Positions 34,533-44,328 are shown, numbered from the stretch's first letter. The stretch: 64,000 nt of DNA from Marinobacter manganoxydans MnI7-9 (GCF_000235625.1 NZ_AGTR01000053.1:1-64000); one strand, 5' to 3'. The notes: a model not told the origin generated them from the sequence alone. Numbers and translations: made by a program.

Positions 34533-35287
34533 CAGCACTGGTCGAAGTAAAGGGGCTGGATAAAGCCTTTGGTGGTGTCCATGCGGTGGAAGGCGTCAGC
34601 TTTTCGGTTGAAGCCGGACAGGTCTATTCTGTTATCGGCCCCAATGGTGCCGGCAAGACAACGCTGTTTAACCTGATCACAGGGCTCTATACGCCGACCA
34701 AAGGCGAGATCCTGCTGAACGGTGAGAGCACCGCCAAGCTGGAGCCCAATGAGCTGGCAGAGCGGGGCATGTGCCGCACGTTCCAGCAGATGCAGATCTG
34801 CATGAACATGACCGCCATCGAAAACGTGATGCTGGGTCGGCATCTGCAGCTCAAAAGCAGCCTGTTTACGACCCTGTTCCGTTTGCCTTCTTTGCGCCGC
34901 AACGAGGCCGCGGCCCGTAAGCGCGCCGCCGAGCTGATGGAGTATGTGGGATGCGGTGACTACCTGGATGCCGAAGCATCGGCGATGTCCTATGGTGCGC
35001 TGAAGCGCCTGGAGATTGCCCGGGCATTGGCCGCTGAACCAAAGGTAATCCTCCTGGACGAGCCCGCCGCCGGTTTGAACGCGGTTGAAACCGCTGCCCT
35101 GGAGGATCTGATCCGGAAAATTGCGGATCAGGGCACCACCGTTATGCTGGTTGAGCACGACATGAAGCTGGTTATGGGTATATCCGACCGGTTGCTGGTG
35201 CTTAACTACGGCCGTGTTCTGGCAGAGGGAACCCCTGAGGAAATCCGCCAGAACCCGGATGTTATCGCCGCCTATCTGGGTGGCTGA
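34529..35287 (+). CDS. livG: ABC transporter ATPase, LivG type
   Basis: The 252-residue ATPase has Walker A GPNGAGKTT, the signature in SYGALKRLEIARAL and Walker B VILLDEPAAGLN, plus the LivG-specific RTFQQMQICMNMTAIENV segment and C-terminal AEGTPEEIRQNPDVIAAYLGG. The usual SGGQ signature reads SYGALKR, a LivG trait. It follows livM with a 4-base overlap and precedes the hemerythrin-LivF fusion by 17 bases. Confidence 0.9.
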   Translation: MTALVEVKGLDKAFGGVHAVEGVSFSVEAGQVYSVIGPNGAGKTTLFNLITGLYTPTKGEILLNGESTAKLEPNELAERGMCRTFQQMQICMNMTAIENVMLGRHLQLKSSLFTTLFRLPSLRRNEAAARKRAAELMEYVGCGDYLDAEASAMSYGALKRLEIARALAAEPKVILLDEPAAGLNAVETAALEDLIRKIADQGTTVMLVEHDMKLVMGISDRLLVLNYGRVLAEGTPEEIRQNPDVIAAYLGG

Positions 35288-35304
35288 GCAAGGAGACATT
35301 TCAC

Positions 35305-36669
35305 ATGAGCGAGCAAAACACTGAAATGGCGCCTGCCCAGTCACGCAGTGAGCAGGCCGTACGGATTATTGTTCATGAACACCAGGCACTGTGGCGGATT
35401 CTGGATCTGCTGGACCAGCTGCTTAGTGATATGAACCTCAACGATCAGCGCCCGGATGAGCGGCTGCTGAAGACCATTTTTGATTACATTCAGCACTTCT
35501 CCCAGCGGGTGCATAGCACCCCCACGGACATTGAGCTGTACAAACGGCTCAGCGAGAAGTCCCCTGAGACGGCGCCTCTTCTTGAGAAGCTGGCGAAGGG
35601 CTATGTCATCGGTCATGAAAAGCTGGTGGAGTTGCGCCGGCTCCTGGCCGAGTGCGAGGAAGGCTGGCCGGAAGGTCGCGAGGAATTCAGTCACGCCCTG
35701 GCGCGTTTCACGGAGGCCCTGCGCAAGCACATCCGCAAGGAAGAGGGCGTGGTTATTCCTCGGGCCCGGAAACTGCTGACGGAAGAAGACTGGCAGCAGA
35801 TTATTGAAGCCCGGGACGTGGAAAACGATCCGCTGTTCGGTGAGCGCGTCCGGGAAGAGTTCCGGGAACTGCGGCACCAGATTGTCAGTTATACCCCCGA
35901 GAAATTCGGTGGTCTCGGCCTGAAGCACGCAGACCGGGTGACTGCGCCTCATGCCAAAGAAGAGATGCTGTCCATCAAGGGGCTGGTTACTTCCTACGGT
36001 CAGATCGAAGTTCTGCATGATGTGGATATCCATATCAACAGCGGTGAGATCGTGTCACTGGTAGGCGCCAACGGTGCCGGCAAATCCACCCTGCTGATGA
36101 CCATTTCCGGTTTGCAGCCCACTGACCGGGGTGCCATAACCTTCGAAGGCAAGGATCTTTCCAAGATCAGCGCCGATCAGCGGGTGGCTAATGGCATTGT
36201 CCAGGTGCCCGAGGGCCGGCAGGTGTTCAAGGACCTCAGTGTGCACGACAACCTGCTGTTGGGCGCCTATACCCGGGGCAAAACGCCCGAGGTAATGGAC
36301 GACCTGGAACGGATGTACACCAAGTTCCCGATTCTGCGTCAGAAGCGCCATAACCTGGCGGGTGAGCTCTCCGGTGGCCAGCAGCAGATGCTGGCAATGG
36401 GCCGGGCCCTGATGGCCAAGCCCAGGCTGCTGCTTATGGACGAGCCAAGTATGGGTCTGGCCCCGTTGATCATCGAAGAGATCTTCAACATCGTCAAAGA
36501 ACTGAAGGAAGAGGGCATTACCATCTTCCTGGTAGAGCAGAACGCCTCTCAGGCATTGGCACTGGCTGATCGCGGCTATGTGCTGGAGACCGGCAAGGTG
36601 GTGATTGAAGGGACCGGCCGTGAACTGCTCAGCAATGAGAAGGTTCGTGAGGCCTACCTGGGCATGTAA
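35305..36669 (+). CDS. livF: Hemerythrin-like domain fused to LivF-type ABC ATPase
   Basis: This 454-residue protein has two parts in one unbroken frame. Residues 20-195 form a hemerythrin-like four-helix domain with candidate iron ligands His26, His70, His104 and the pair His142/Glu146 (KHIRKEEG). The carboxylate expected after His70 is Thr74, with Asp75 beside it, so one ligand may be altered. Residues 222-454 are a LivF ATPase with Walker A GANGAGKST (254-262), signature LSGGQQQM (355 on), Walker B LLLMDE (Glu380) and the LivF ending EAYLGM. Ordinary LivF is about 235 residues without such a domain. The hemerythrin part could sense O2 or NO and gate transport. It is the last gene of the transporter operon and ends at a strong terminator. 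Confidence 0.88.
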   Translation: MSEQNTEMAPAQSRSEQAVRIIVHEHQALWRILDLLDQLLSDMNLNDQRPDERLLKTIFDYIQHFSQRVHSTPTDIELYKRLSEKSPETAPLLEKLAKGYVIGHEKLVELRRLLAECEEGWPEGREEFSHALARFTEALRKHIRKEEGVVIPRARKLLTEEDWQQIIEARDVENDPLFGERVREEFRELRHQIVSYTPEKFGGLGLKHADRVTAPHAKEEMLSIKGLVTSYGQIEVLHDVDIHINSGEIVSLVGANGAGKSTLLMTISGLQPTDRGAITFEGKDLSKISADQRVANGIVQVPEGRQVFKDLSVHDNLLLGAYTRGKTPEVMDDLERMYTKFPILRQKRHNLAGELSGGQQQMLAMGRALMAKPRLLLMDEPSMGLAPLIIEEIFNIVKELKEEGITIFLVEQNASQALALADRGYVLETGKVVIEGTGRELLSNEKVREAYLGM

Positions 36670-36691
36670 TCGCCCGGAACTTTCCTTGCGC

Positions 36692-36735
36692 AAATAAAAG
36701 GGGGACAGGTCTTGCGACCTGTCCCCCTTTTATTT
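36692..36735. terminator. Strong bidirectional terminator
   Basis: A perfect 20-base stem runs from 36692 to 36711 and from 36716 to 36735 with the loop TTGC. It has A-rich and T-rich flanks on both sides, giving T-runs in both directions. It separates the convergent transporter operon and the paaZ gene. Confidence 0.93.
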
Positions 36736-36790
36736 GCCTGACGCTTTCTCCCTGGGGTCCAAGACAGGGAGAAAGCAGGGAAGCCCGGTG

Positions 36791-38836
36791 TTACTCGGGC
36801 TTCTTGGCAACCAGTGTCAGGATGTCGTAGCTCGCAACCATCTCGTCGTTCTGGTTGTGAACCTGAACATCCCAGACCACAACACCCTGGGGGTGTCCGT
36901 CCGGAGATGTCCGACCCTGATCGATCTTGCGCTTGCAGGTCAGGCGCGCCCGGATTGTGTCACCCGGGGCAACCGGCTCAATGAAACGCAGGGTGTCCAG
37001 ACCGTAGTTCGCCAGCACCGGACCTTCACCCGGATAGACGAACAGGCCGGCCGCAGCGGAAAGCACGAAGTAGCCGTGAGCAATGCGCTTGCCGAACTGG
37101 GAGTCCCGCGCCGCGATTTCATCGAAGTGCATATAGAAGTGATCACCGGACAGGCAACCAAAGTTGACGATGTCGGCTTCGGTGACGGTGCGTCGATGCG
37201 TCAGCAGAGACTCGTTGATCTGCAGGTCTTCGAAGTGGCGACGGAACGGATGCACGTCGGTTTCGATCAGATCAGCACCGCGTACGTACTCGCGGGTAAC
37301 CGCAGCCAGCATGCTCGGAGAGCCCTGGATTGCGGTGCGCTGCAGGTAGTGGTGAACCGCACGGATACCGCCCAGTTCCTCACCACCACCGGCGCGACCG
37401 GGGCCGCCATGCTTCAGCATGGGCAGAGGAGAACCGTGGCCTGTGGATTCTTTTGCGGCTTCGGCATCCAGCAGGTGCAGGCGGCCATGGAACGCGGCCA
37501 GCAGCGGGGCGACCCTGCCAGCAATGGCAGGGTCCCGGGTGGTCAGGGTAGTGACCAGGGAACCACGGCCTTTCGAGCAAAGTTCAACGGCGTCTTCAAC
37601 GGTGTCGTAAGGAATGACGGTAGCAACCGGGCCGAATGCCTCGATATCGTGGGCACCACAGCCGCTTTCCGGGTTCCGGCACAGCAGCAGGTGCGGCTCG
37701 ATGAACGCGCCCTTCTCGGTGCCATCGCCGGTAGCCTTGAAGTTGCCTTCGCCACCCACAACCAGCTCACTGGTCTTGAGCAATTCCTGGATGTTGGCTT
37801 TCACATCCTCCAGCTGGTCGATGGAGGCCAGTGCACCCATGCGGACGCCTTCGACAGAGGGATCACCCACGGTGATCTTGGAAAGCTGCTCTTTCAGCTT
37901 GTCGCAGACCGCGTTTACCTGATCTTTCGGAACGAAGATACGACGAATGGCGGTACATTTCTGACCGGCCTTGGCGGTCATCTCGCGCCGGATTTCCTTT
38001 ACGAAGACGTCGAATTCTTCGTGCTCCGGGGTCACGTCCGGCGCCAGAATGGCACTGTTCAGTGAATCGGCCTCGGCGTTGAACGGAATCGAACGATTGA
38101 TGATGTTCGGGTGGTTCCTGAGCTTCCGTGCCGTTGCGGCCGAGCCTGTGAAGGTCACCACATCCTGCTCTTCCAGATGGTCAAACAGGTCGCCGGTGCT
38201 GCCAATGATCAACTGCAGGCTGCCTTCCGGAAGCGCGCCGGATTCCTGCATCAGGCGGACGGCGAGTTCGGTCACGTAGCAGGTTGAGGTGGCCGGCTTC
38301 ACGATGGACGGCATGCCTGCCAGGAAGGTGGGTGCAAACTTTTCGAGCATGCCCCATACCGGGAAGTTGTAGGCGTCAATGTGAACCGCAACGCCGCCGC
38401 GGGGCACCAGGATATGGGTGCCTGCAAAGTGGTTGTTCTTGCCCAGCGGAGTCACCGGGCCTTCGTGAACCACGTTGCCCGAGGGAAGTTCGCGGCGGCC
38501 CATGCTGGCGTAGGAAAACAGCGTACCGAAACCACCGTCGATATCGATGCCGTTGTCGCCCTTGGTGGAACCGGTATGCATCGACAGGGCGTAGAGTTCT
38601 TTTTTGTGCTCCTGGAGGTACAGGGCCATGGCCTTCAGGGCCAGGGCGCGCTCCTGGAAATCCATCGCCATGAGGTTTTTGCCGCCAACCCTGCGGCCAT
38701 ACTCAACAGCGTTCTTGAAATCGAGGGTGTCGTCGTGGGTATGGGCGACGATCTCGCCGTTAACGGCGCTTGGCAGAGCCTTGGCGGGCTTTTCGCCGAC
38801 CCACTGGCCGGCAATGAAACTTTTCAGGACTGACAT
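36791..38836 (-). CDS. paaZ: Oxepin-CoA hydrolase / 3-oxo-5,6-didehydrosuberyl-CoA semialdehyde dehydrogenase PaaZ
   Basis: The 681-residue bifunctional enzyme opens the oxepin-CoA ring and oxidises the aldehyde formed. Residues about 1-520 form an aldehyde dehydrogenase domain, starting SFIAGQWVG, with [12 protein letters not shown] and the catalytic-Cys segment [14 protein letters not shown]. Residues about 535-681 form a MaoC-type hydratase domain ([35 protein letters not shown]). This is full length for the family. The ATG at 38836 follows GGAG and gives the usual N-terminus. It is the distal gene of the paaABCDE unit, with a hairpin before it at 38865-38896. Confidence 0.95.
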   Translation of the reverse strand: MSVLKSFIAGQWVGEKPAKALPSAVNGEIVAHTHDDTLDFKNAVEYGRRVGGKNLMAMDFQERALALKAMALYLQEHKKELYALSMHTGSTKGDNGIDIDGGFGTLFSYASMGRRELPSGNVVHEGPVTPLGKNNHFAGTHILVPRGGVAVHIDAYNFPVWGMLEKFAPTFLAGMPSIVKPATSTCYVTELAVRLMQESGALPEGSLQLIIGSTGDLFDHLEEQDVVTFTGSAATARKLRNHPNIINRSIPFNAEADSLNSAILAPDVTPEHEEFDVFVKEIRREMTAKAGQKCTAIRRIFVPKDQVNAVCDKLKEQLSKITVGDPSVEGVRMGALASIDQLEDVKANIQELLKTSELVVGGEGNFKATGDGTEKGAFIEPHLLLCRNPESGCGAHDIEAFGPVATVIPYDTVEDAVELCSKGRGSLVTTLTTRDPAIAGRVAPLLAAFHGRLHLLDAEAAKESTGHGSPLPMLKHGGPGRAGGGEELGGIRAVHHYLQRTAIQGSPSMLAAVTREYVRGADLIETDVHPFRRHFEDLQINESLLTHRRTVTEADIVNFGCLSGDHFYMHFDEIAARDSQFGKRIAHGYFVLSAAAGLFVYPGEGPVLANYGLDTLRFIEPVAPGDTIRARLTCKRKIDQGRTSPDGHPQGVVVWDVQVHNQNDEMVASYDILTLVAKKPE

Positions 38837-38864
38837 GGGAAACTCCATTCGTTTCTGAAACGCG

Positions 38865-38896
38865 AAGGCAAGCCCCGTTGCTGCGGGACTTGCCTT
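38865..38896 (-). terminator. Hairpin between paaE and paaZ
   Basis: AAGGCAAG and CTTGCCTT with an inner CCCG/CGGG stem form a long hairpin with one mismatch and a short loop. There is no T-run on the minus strand, so it likely attenuates or stabilises transcripts rather than ending them. Confidence 0.45.
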
Positions 38897-38923
38897 GCTC
38901 TTGTCTTGTTTTGGGGGCGGAAA

Positions 38924-40003
38924 CTACATTTCGTCGTAGTCCAGAACCACCTTGTCGCTGATCGGGTAGCACTGGCAGGAAAGCACGTAACCGGCTTCCA
39001 CCTCGTAGTCTTCCAGAGCAAAGTTCTGGTCCATCTCTACCTCGCCTTCCACGACCTTGGCTCGGCATGTGGAGCAGACGCCAGCCTTGCAGGAATAGGG
39101 CAGGTCCGCGCCTTCTTCGTTGCCGGCATCCAGAATGCTCTTGGTGTCGCGCACCAGCGGGAAAGTCAGCGAGCGGCCATCAGCGATCACCGTTACTTCA
39201 CTGATTGACTGGGGATCGACGTGTGCCGGATCCCGGTCTTTCCGGGCCTGGGGAACCCCACCAGCCGGGGTAAACAGTTCGAAGTGGATCCTGCTCTTTT
39301 CCATGCCGTGGTTCCGCAGTGAGTCGCGCACGGTCTCGGTCATCATCTGCGGGCCGCAGATAAAGGCCGCCGTGAGCTCCTTGGCATTGATCCAGTGATC
39401 GAACAGCTTGTCGCACTTCTCGTGGTCGATACGACCGTTGTAAAGGTCTATGTCCTGTTCTTCACGGGTGAAGATGTACACCAGGTTAAGGCGGGACATG
39501 TACTCGTTTTTCAGGTCCTGCAGCTCGTCACGGAACATGGTGCTGCTGGTGGCCTTGTTGCCGTAGAACAGGGTGACCTCGCTCTTGGGCTCGGTTTCCA
39601 GGGTGGTCTTCACGATCGAGAGGATCGGAGTAATACCACTGCCGGCCGCAACGGCCAGGTAATTGCCTTCACGTTCCGGGTCCAGATCAATGGAGAAATG
39701 GCCCTGCGGCGGCATGACTTCCAGAGTCTGGCCGGGCTTGAGTTGCTCGTTGGCAAAGGTGGAGAAGCGACCGCCCGGAACCTGTTTGACGGCGATGCGA
39801 AGCTCCTGGTCGTTGACACTGCGGCAGATCGAGTAGGAGCGGCGAACTTCCTCGCCATCCAGCTTGGTGCGCACGATCAGGTGCTGGCCCTGCTGGTAGT
39901 GAAACTTGTCTGCCAGATCTTCCGGCACGTCAAAAGCAAGTGATACGGCGTTTCTTGTTTCAGGTCTGACCTCTTTGAGGGTCAGTGAGTAAAATTTGTT
40001 CAT
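38924..40003 (-). CDS. paaE: Phenylacetyl-CoA epoxidase reductase PaaE
   Basis: The 359-residue reductase passes electrons from NADPH to the PaaAC oxygenase. An FAD/NAD(P)-binding part (residues about 1-240; RRSYSICRSV, GSGITPILSIVKTTL) is followed by a plant-type [2Fe-2S] ferredoxin domain with CKAGVCSTC and the last cluster cysteine in VLSCQCYP. The ATG at 40003 gives the usual start, MNKFYSLTLKEVRPET. Longer readings run into paaD. It is the fifth gene of paaABCDE. Confidence 0.95.
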   Translation of the reverse strand: MNKFYSLTLKEVRPETRNAVSLAFDVPEDLADKFHYQQGQHLIVRTKLDGEEVRRSYSICRSVNDQELRIAVKQVPGGRFSTFANEQLKPGQTLEVMPPQGHFSIDLDPEREGNYLAVAAGSGITPILSIVKTTLETEPKSEVTLFYGNKATSSTMFRDELQDLKNEYMSRLNLVYIFTREEQDIDLYNGRIDHEKCDKLFDHWINAKELTAAFICGPQMMTETVRDSLRNHGMEKSRIHFELFTPAGGVPQARKDRDPAHVDPQSISEVTVIADGRSLTFPLVRDTKSILDAGNEEGADLPYSCKAGVCSTCRAKVVEGEVEMDQNFALEDYEVEAGYVLSCQCYPISDKVVLDYDEM

Positions 40004-40016
40004 GATCGTATCGGCT

Positions 40017-40586
40017 CTAGATGCATTTGAAATAGTCGAAGGGCTCGAGGCATTCCTTGCAACGATAAAGGGCTTTGCAGGCGGTGGATCCGAACTCGCT
40101 GACCCGTTCGGTGTCTTTGCTGCCGCAATGAGGGCAGGCAATGACCTCCGGTTCTCCGAGCAGGCTCATTTTGCTGGAGCTGCCCTCGGGTGGCGCGATA
40201 CCGAACGCCCGAAGCTTTTCTTTGCCTTCGTCTGTGATCCAGTCGGTGGTCCAGGCAGGGGTCAGAACCTGTTTGATTTTCGGATCGCGGAAGCCAGCGG
40301 CGCGCAGCGCCTCGGCGATCAGCTCCTCAATCAGTTCGGTTGCCGGGCACCCGGAGTAGGTCGGGGTCACGTCAATGGACAGTTCTTTACCGTCCCAGTG
40401 AACCGCCCGGACAATGCCGAGCTCCACGACACTGACTGCCGGCACTTCAGGGTCTTTGACCTCTTCAAGAAGTGCCCAGATGTCGTCCTCTGTCAGCAGA
40501 TCGGGGCGGGCGTTGGCCGGCACCCGATCACTGGCAATCAGAATGTCGACAGCTGACCGGCTGTCTGAATCACCATGTTGTGGCAT
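40017..40586 (-). CDS. paaD: Phenylacetyl-CoA epoxidase maturation protein PaaD
   Basis: The 189-residue protein has a MIP18/SufT-like N-terminal domain (LLEEVKDPEVPAVSVVELGIVR, TPTYSGCPATELIEELI) and a C-terminal zinc-ribbon-like part with CPHCGSKDTERVSEFGSTACKALYRCKECLEPFDYFKCI, in outline. PaaD is thought to help assemble iron-sulfur or iron centres of the epoxidase. It overlaps paaC by 17 bases. The ATG at 40586 is chosen because earlier starts lie deep in paaC. Confidence 0.93.
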   Translation of the reverse strand: MPQHGDSDSRSAVDILIASDRVPANARPDLLTEDDIWALLEEVKDPEVPAVSVVELGIVRAVHWDGKELSIDVTPTYSGCPATELIEELIAEALRAAGFRDPKIKQVLTPAWTTDWITDEGKEKLRAFGIAPPEGSSSKMSLLGEPEVIACPHCGSKDTERVSEFGSTACKALYRCKECLEPFDYFKCI

Positions 40587-41334
40587 CGGGATAGGCCCTC
40601 TGCAGGAACTGCATTTCTGCCAGGATGAAACCGAGGTGTTCGGTGTGCTCGCCGTGCTTGCCACCCATGTACATCCAGGCGTCTTCCGCGCCAGGAGTCA
40701 GGGTTGCCTGGGTGAGCACCTCGTTGACCATGCCGCGCCAGTCTTTGGCCAGCTGGTCAGTATCCGGGCCAATGCCCGCCTCGGCCATCACACGATCGGT
40801 GTCGTCCGGCGTGATAAGCTCGCCGGTAAAACGCCAGAGGATGTCGACGGCGTCCTGCATGCGGCGGTGGCTTTCTTCAGTGCCATCACCAAAACGCTTC
40901 ACCCACTCCGAGGAGCGGCGCAGGTGGTAGGTCACCTCTTTCAGCGCCTTGGCAGCGATGCCGGCAATGCGCTCGTCGCTGGATTCGGTCAGGCTCTTGA
41001 GCGTGAAGTAGTGGTACACGTCGAAGAAGAACTGACGGCCCATGGTGACGGCGTAGTCCTCGTTGGGCTGCTCGGTCATCAGCAGGTTGCGATACTCGTG
41101 AGCGTCCCGGCGGAAGGCCAGCTTGTCAGCATCGCGGCCATCGTCGATCAGCTCGGCTGCATACTCGTACCAGTTGCGAGCCTGGCCGACGAGGTCGAGG
41201 GCAACGTTCATCAGTGCCATCTCTTCCTCAAGCGCCGGGGCCTTGCCACACAGCTCGCAAAGGCGCTGGCCGAGGATCATGTCGGAATCTGCCAGGCGCA
41301 GCAGGTATTCCTTTAATGCTTCTGTTTGTGTCAT
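40570..41334 (-). CDS. paaC: Phenylacetyl-CoA epoxidase structural subunit PaaC
   Basis: The 254-residue subunit has the ferritin-like fold of PaaA but lacks the full di-iron ligand set. It carries the family patterns LLRLADSDMILGQRLCELCGKAP and NVALDLVGQARNWYEYA. It pairs with PaaA in the oxygenase core. It lies between paaB (12 bases upstream) and paaD (overlapping). Confidence 0.95.
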   Translation of the reverse strand: MTQTEALKEYLLRLADSDMILGQRLCELCGKAPALEEEMALMNVALDLVGQARNWYEYAAELIDDGRDADKLAFRRDAHEYRNLLMTEQPNEDYAVTMGRQFFFDVYHYFTLKSLTESSDERIAGIAAKALKEVTYHLRRSSEWVKRFGDGTEESHRRMQDAVDILWRFTGELITPDDTDRVMAEAGIGPDTDQLAKDWRGMVNEVLTQATLTPGAEDAWMYMGGKHGEHTEHLGFILAEMQFLQRAYPDATTW

Positions 41335-41346
41335 GGGTACCGCTCC

Positions 41347-41628
41347 TTACATGTGTCCGACTTCATCGGGCAGCTTGTAGAAGGAAGCGTGCCGGTAAAC
41401 CTTGTCTTCCGACGGATCGAAAAGCACTTCCTTCTCGTCGGACGCGGACGCCGTGATGGTGTCGGAGGGCACAACCCAGATGCTCACGCCTTCGTTGCGG
41501 CGTGTGTACAGGTCACGGGCGTTCTCCATAGCCATCTCGGCGTCAGCAGCGTGAACGCTGCCCACGTGTTTGTGGTTCAGGCCGTGCTTGGACCGTACAA
41601 AGACTTCGTAAAGGCGCCATTCAGACAT
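41347..41628 (-). CDS. paaB: Phenylacetyl-CoA epoxidase subunit PaaB
   Basis: The 93-residue subunit has the PaaB pattern MSEWRLYEVFVRSKHGLNHKHVGS-like start and RNEGVSIWVVPS, ending in a Pro/Asp-rich tail. PaaB bridges the oxygenase complex. It follows paaA by 17 bases and is full length for the family. Confidence 0.94.
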   Translation of the reverse strand: MSEWRLYEVFVRSKHGLNHKHVGSVHAADAEMAMENARDLYTRRNEGVSIWVVPSDTITASASDEKEVLFDPSEDKVYRHASFYKLPDEVGHM

Positions 41629-41645
41629 GTTGTATTCCTCCGGTA

Positions 41646-42638
41646 TCAGGCGGCTTGTGCGCGCTGTTTTTGTTTTTCGGCGTAGGCGACGGCCGCTTCA
41701 CGGACCCAGGCACCTTCGTCAATAGCGTTCTTGCGAGTCTTGATGCGCTCGCGGTTGCAGGGACCGTTGCCCTTGAGGACGTCGTAGAACTCCTGCCAGT
41801 TGATTTCGCCGAAATCGTAATGGCCGGTTTCTTCGTTCCACTTCAGGTCCGGATCCGGTGCAGTGCAGCCAAGGAATTCGAGCTGCGGCACGGTCTGGTC
41901 AATAAACATCTGGCGCAGTTCGTCGTTGCTCTTGCGCTTGATCTTCCAGGCCATGGACTGCTGGGAGTTCGGGGACTCGTCGTCATGCGGTCCGAACATC
42001 ATCAGTGCCGGCCACCACAGACGGTTAATGGCGTCCTGCACCATGGCTTTCTGTTCCTCGGTGCCTTCGCGCATCATGTCCAGCAGGATCTGGTAACCCT
42101 GACGCTGGTGGAAGCTTTCTTCCTTGCAGATGCGGATCATGGCGCGGGAATAGGGACCATAGGAGGTACGCTGCAGCACCACCTGGTTAACAATGGCGGC
42201 GCCGTCTACCAGCCAGCCAACAGCACCCATGTCCGCCCAGTTCAGGGTCGGGTAGTTGAAGATGCTGGAATACTTGGCTTTTCCCTGGTGCAGCTTTTCG
42301 ATCTCTTCGTCACGGTCAGCACCCAGGGTTTCCATGGCGCTATACAGGTACAGGCCGTGGCCCGCTTCGTCCTGAATCTTGGCCATCAGCTGGAGCTTAC
42401 GCTTGAGCGTAGGCGCGCGGGTAACCCAGTTGCCTTCCGGCAGCATGCCGACCACTTCAGAGTGGGCGTGCTGGGAAATCTGGCGAATCAGGGTCTTCCG
42501 GTAGCCTTCCGGCATCCAGTTTTTGGGTTCGATTTTGGTTTCGGCGTCGACCTTTTCCTGAAAGTCGCGCTCTTCGGGCGACATCTCTTCTTTGGTCTTA
42601 AGGCGCTTGGCGCCGGTTTCAACGAGCTGGGCGTACAT
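41646..42638 (-). CDS. paaA: Phenylacetyl-CoA epoxidase catalytic subunit PaaA
   Basis: The 330-residue di-iron oxygenase subunit epoxidises the ring of phenylacetyl-CoA with O2. The ferritin-like ligands fall in [13 protein letters not shown] (E..H) and [19 protein letters not shown] (E..H), with the family segments [20 protein letters not shown] and [17 protein letters not shown]. The ATG at 42638 follows GGAGG; a TTG two codons earlier is less likely. First gene of paaABCDE(Z), behind the AT-rich control region at 42639-42965. Confidence 0.95.
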   Translation of the reverse strand: MYAQLVETGAKRLKTKEEMSPEERDFQEKVDAETKIEPKNWMPEGYRKTLIRQISQHAHSEVVGMLPEGNWVTRAPTLKRKLQLMAKIQDEAGHGLYLYSAMETLGADRDEEIEKLHQGKAKYSSIFNYPTLNWADMGAVGWLVDGAAIVNQVVLQRTSYGPYSRAMIRICKEESFHQRQGYQILLDMMREGTEEQKAMVQDAINRLWWPALMMFGPHDDESPNSQQSMAWKIKRKSNDELRQMFIDQTVPQLEFLGCTAPDPDLKWNEETGHYDFGEINWQEFYDVLKGNGPCNRERIKTRKNAIDEGAWVREAAVAYAEKQKQRAQAA

Positions 42639-42965
42639 AAACAAATACCTCCGGATCGGGCTTGTTGTTCTGTTGTCCGTGAACAGAGAACCCTCAATAA
42701 CAACTGAGGGTCAATGACTCCATATTATATGATACTGAATAAATATCAAGAACAGTCTTTGTGTGTCATGTTATATCTAAAAGCTTCCTTATGAGATCTT
42801 ATAGTGCTGATTTGCATAATAAAAAAAGTGATACGTGAGCAAATGCTATTGAGATCAGCAAACGGAAAGCAATTTTAAATCGGTGATTGCGGGGCCTGGT
42901 GGTGGGAAAAGCAGCGAGAGTCAGCGGCATCCGCTGCGTGCTGACTCTCTGCTGGTCGGTCGGAT
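42639..42965 (-). promoter_or_regulatory. AT-rich control region upstream of paaA
   Basis: This gap between paaA and paaK is far more AT-rich than the genes around it. On the minus strand a TATAAT box lies at 42724-42729. AATATCAA at 42742-42749 (plus strand) equals the core of the 14-base element seen upstream of paaX, so it could be a regulator site overlapping the paaA promoter. No small gene or tRNA was found here. Confidence 0.5.
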
Positions 42966-44276
42966 TTACTGGTTACGGCGATCAAATACGCGCTTGGCCT
43001 TGCCTTCCGAGCGTGCCAGACGGTTGGTTTCCACCACCTCGACACGGGTGCTGATGCCGATGTAGGACTTGATGTGGTGCGCCAGTTCCTTGGCCGCCGC
43101 AGCACGACTCTCGGGGGTGTCGGTTACGCCGGGTTTCAGTTCGGTCCGGATATCCACGCAGTCCAGGTTGCCTTCCTTGTAAACCTCGATCTCGTAGTGC
43201 GGTGCCAGAGCCTCGCACTTGAGCACCTGCTCCTCGATCTGGCTCGGGAACACGTTGACGCCGCGAATGATCAGCATGTCGTCGCTGCGGCCGGTAATTT
43301 TGTCAATCCGGCGCATCGGGCGCGCTGTACCCGGAAGCAGGCGGGTGAGGTCTCGGGTGCGGTAACGCAGAATCGGCAGGGCCACCTTGGTCAATGACGT
43401 GAAGACCAGCTCACCGTATTCACCATCAGGCAGCACTTCACCGGTTTCCGGGTTGATGATTTCCGGATAGAAGTGATCCTCCCAGATGGTCGGGCCGTCT
43501 TTGGTTTCAATACATTCCATGCCCACGCCCGGGCCCATGACTTCCGATAGGCCGTAGATATCCAGTGCCTCGATGCCAAGGCGCTCTTCGATCTCGGAAC
43601 GCATGGCGTTGGTCCAGGGCTCCGCGCCGAAGATGCCCAGGCGCAGCGGCAGCTTGTGGGGATCGATGCCCTGCCGTTCCATCTCGTCGGCGATGTTCAG
43701 CATGTAGGACGGTGTGACCATGATGATGTCCGGCTCAAAATCCTTGATCAGCTGGACCTGCTTCTCGGTCTGCCCGCCAGACATCGGAATAACGGTGCAG
43801 CCCAGACGCTCGGCGCCATAGTGGGCACCAAGGCCACCGGTGAACAGGCCATAACCGTAAGCCACATGTACCTTGTCACCGCGGGAGCCGCCACCGGCCC
43901 GGATGGAGCGCGCCACAATGTCGGCCCAGGTGTTGATGTCGCTCTGGGTGTAACCAACCACGGTTGGCTTGCCGGTGGTGCCACTGGAAGCGTGCACCCG
44001 AACCACATCCGACATGGGCGTGGCAAACATGCCAAACGGATAGTTATCGCGCAGGTCTGCCTTGGTGGTAAATGGCACCTTGGCCAGGTCTTCCAGCGAG
44101 TTGATGTCCATGGGTTTCAGACCGAGGTCATCAAACGCTTTACGGTAAAAGGGCACGTTGGTGTAGGCATGGACAACGCTCCAGCGCAGGCGCTGCAGTT
44201 GTTCATGGCGCAGCTCATCAATGCTGGCGGTTTCCATGCGGTCAAGTTTGCCAAGTTTTTGTAGTGGTAAGGTCAT
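42966..44276 (-). CDS. paaK: Phenylacetate-CoA ligase PaaK
   Basis: The 436-residue AMP-forming ligase activates phenylacetate to phenylacetyl-CoA. It has the P-loop-like motif HASSGTTGKPTVVG, the segment IMVTPSYMLNIADEME, DIYGLSEVMGPGVGMEC, the hinge YRTRDLTRL and the C-terminal lysine region (RSEGKAKRVFDRR). It is the last gene of the paaGHIJK run, 60 bases after paaJ with a small hairpin between them. Confidence 0.95.
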   Translation of the reverse strand: MTLPLQKLGKLDRMETASIDELRHEQLQRLRWSVVHAYTNVPFYRKAFDDLGLKPMDINSLEDLAKVPFTTKADLRDNYPFGMFATPMSDVVRVHASSGTTGKPTVVGYTQSDINTWADIVARSIRAGGGSRGDKVHVAYGYGLFTGGLGAHYGAERLGCTVIPMSGGQTEKQVQLIKDFEPDIIMVTPSYMLNIADEMERQGIDPHKLPLRLGIFGAEPWTNAMRSEIEERLGIEALDIYGLSEVMGPGVGMECIETKDGPTIWEDHFYPEIINPETGEVLPDGEYGELVFTSLTKVALPILRYRTRDLTRLLPGTARPMRRIDKITGRSDDMLIIRGVNVFPSQIEEQVLKCEALAPHYEIEVYKEGNLDCVDIRTELKPGVTDTPESRAAAAKELAHHIKSYIGISTRVEVVETNRLARSEGKAKRVFDRRNQ

Positions 44277-44328
44277 GGTTCTGTCCTGCGTTGTTCTTGT
44301 CTGCCAAGGGTCTTTGTTCTGTTTTCCG

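Noticed and set aside
36734-38065. 443-codon plus-strand frame opposite paaZ
   Set aside because: It is antisense to the well-conserved PaaZ and has no family features.
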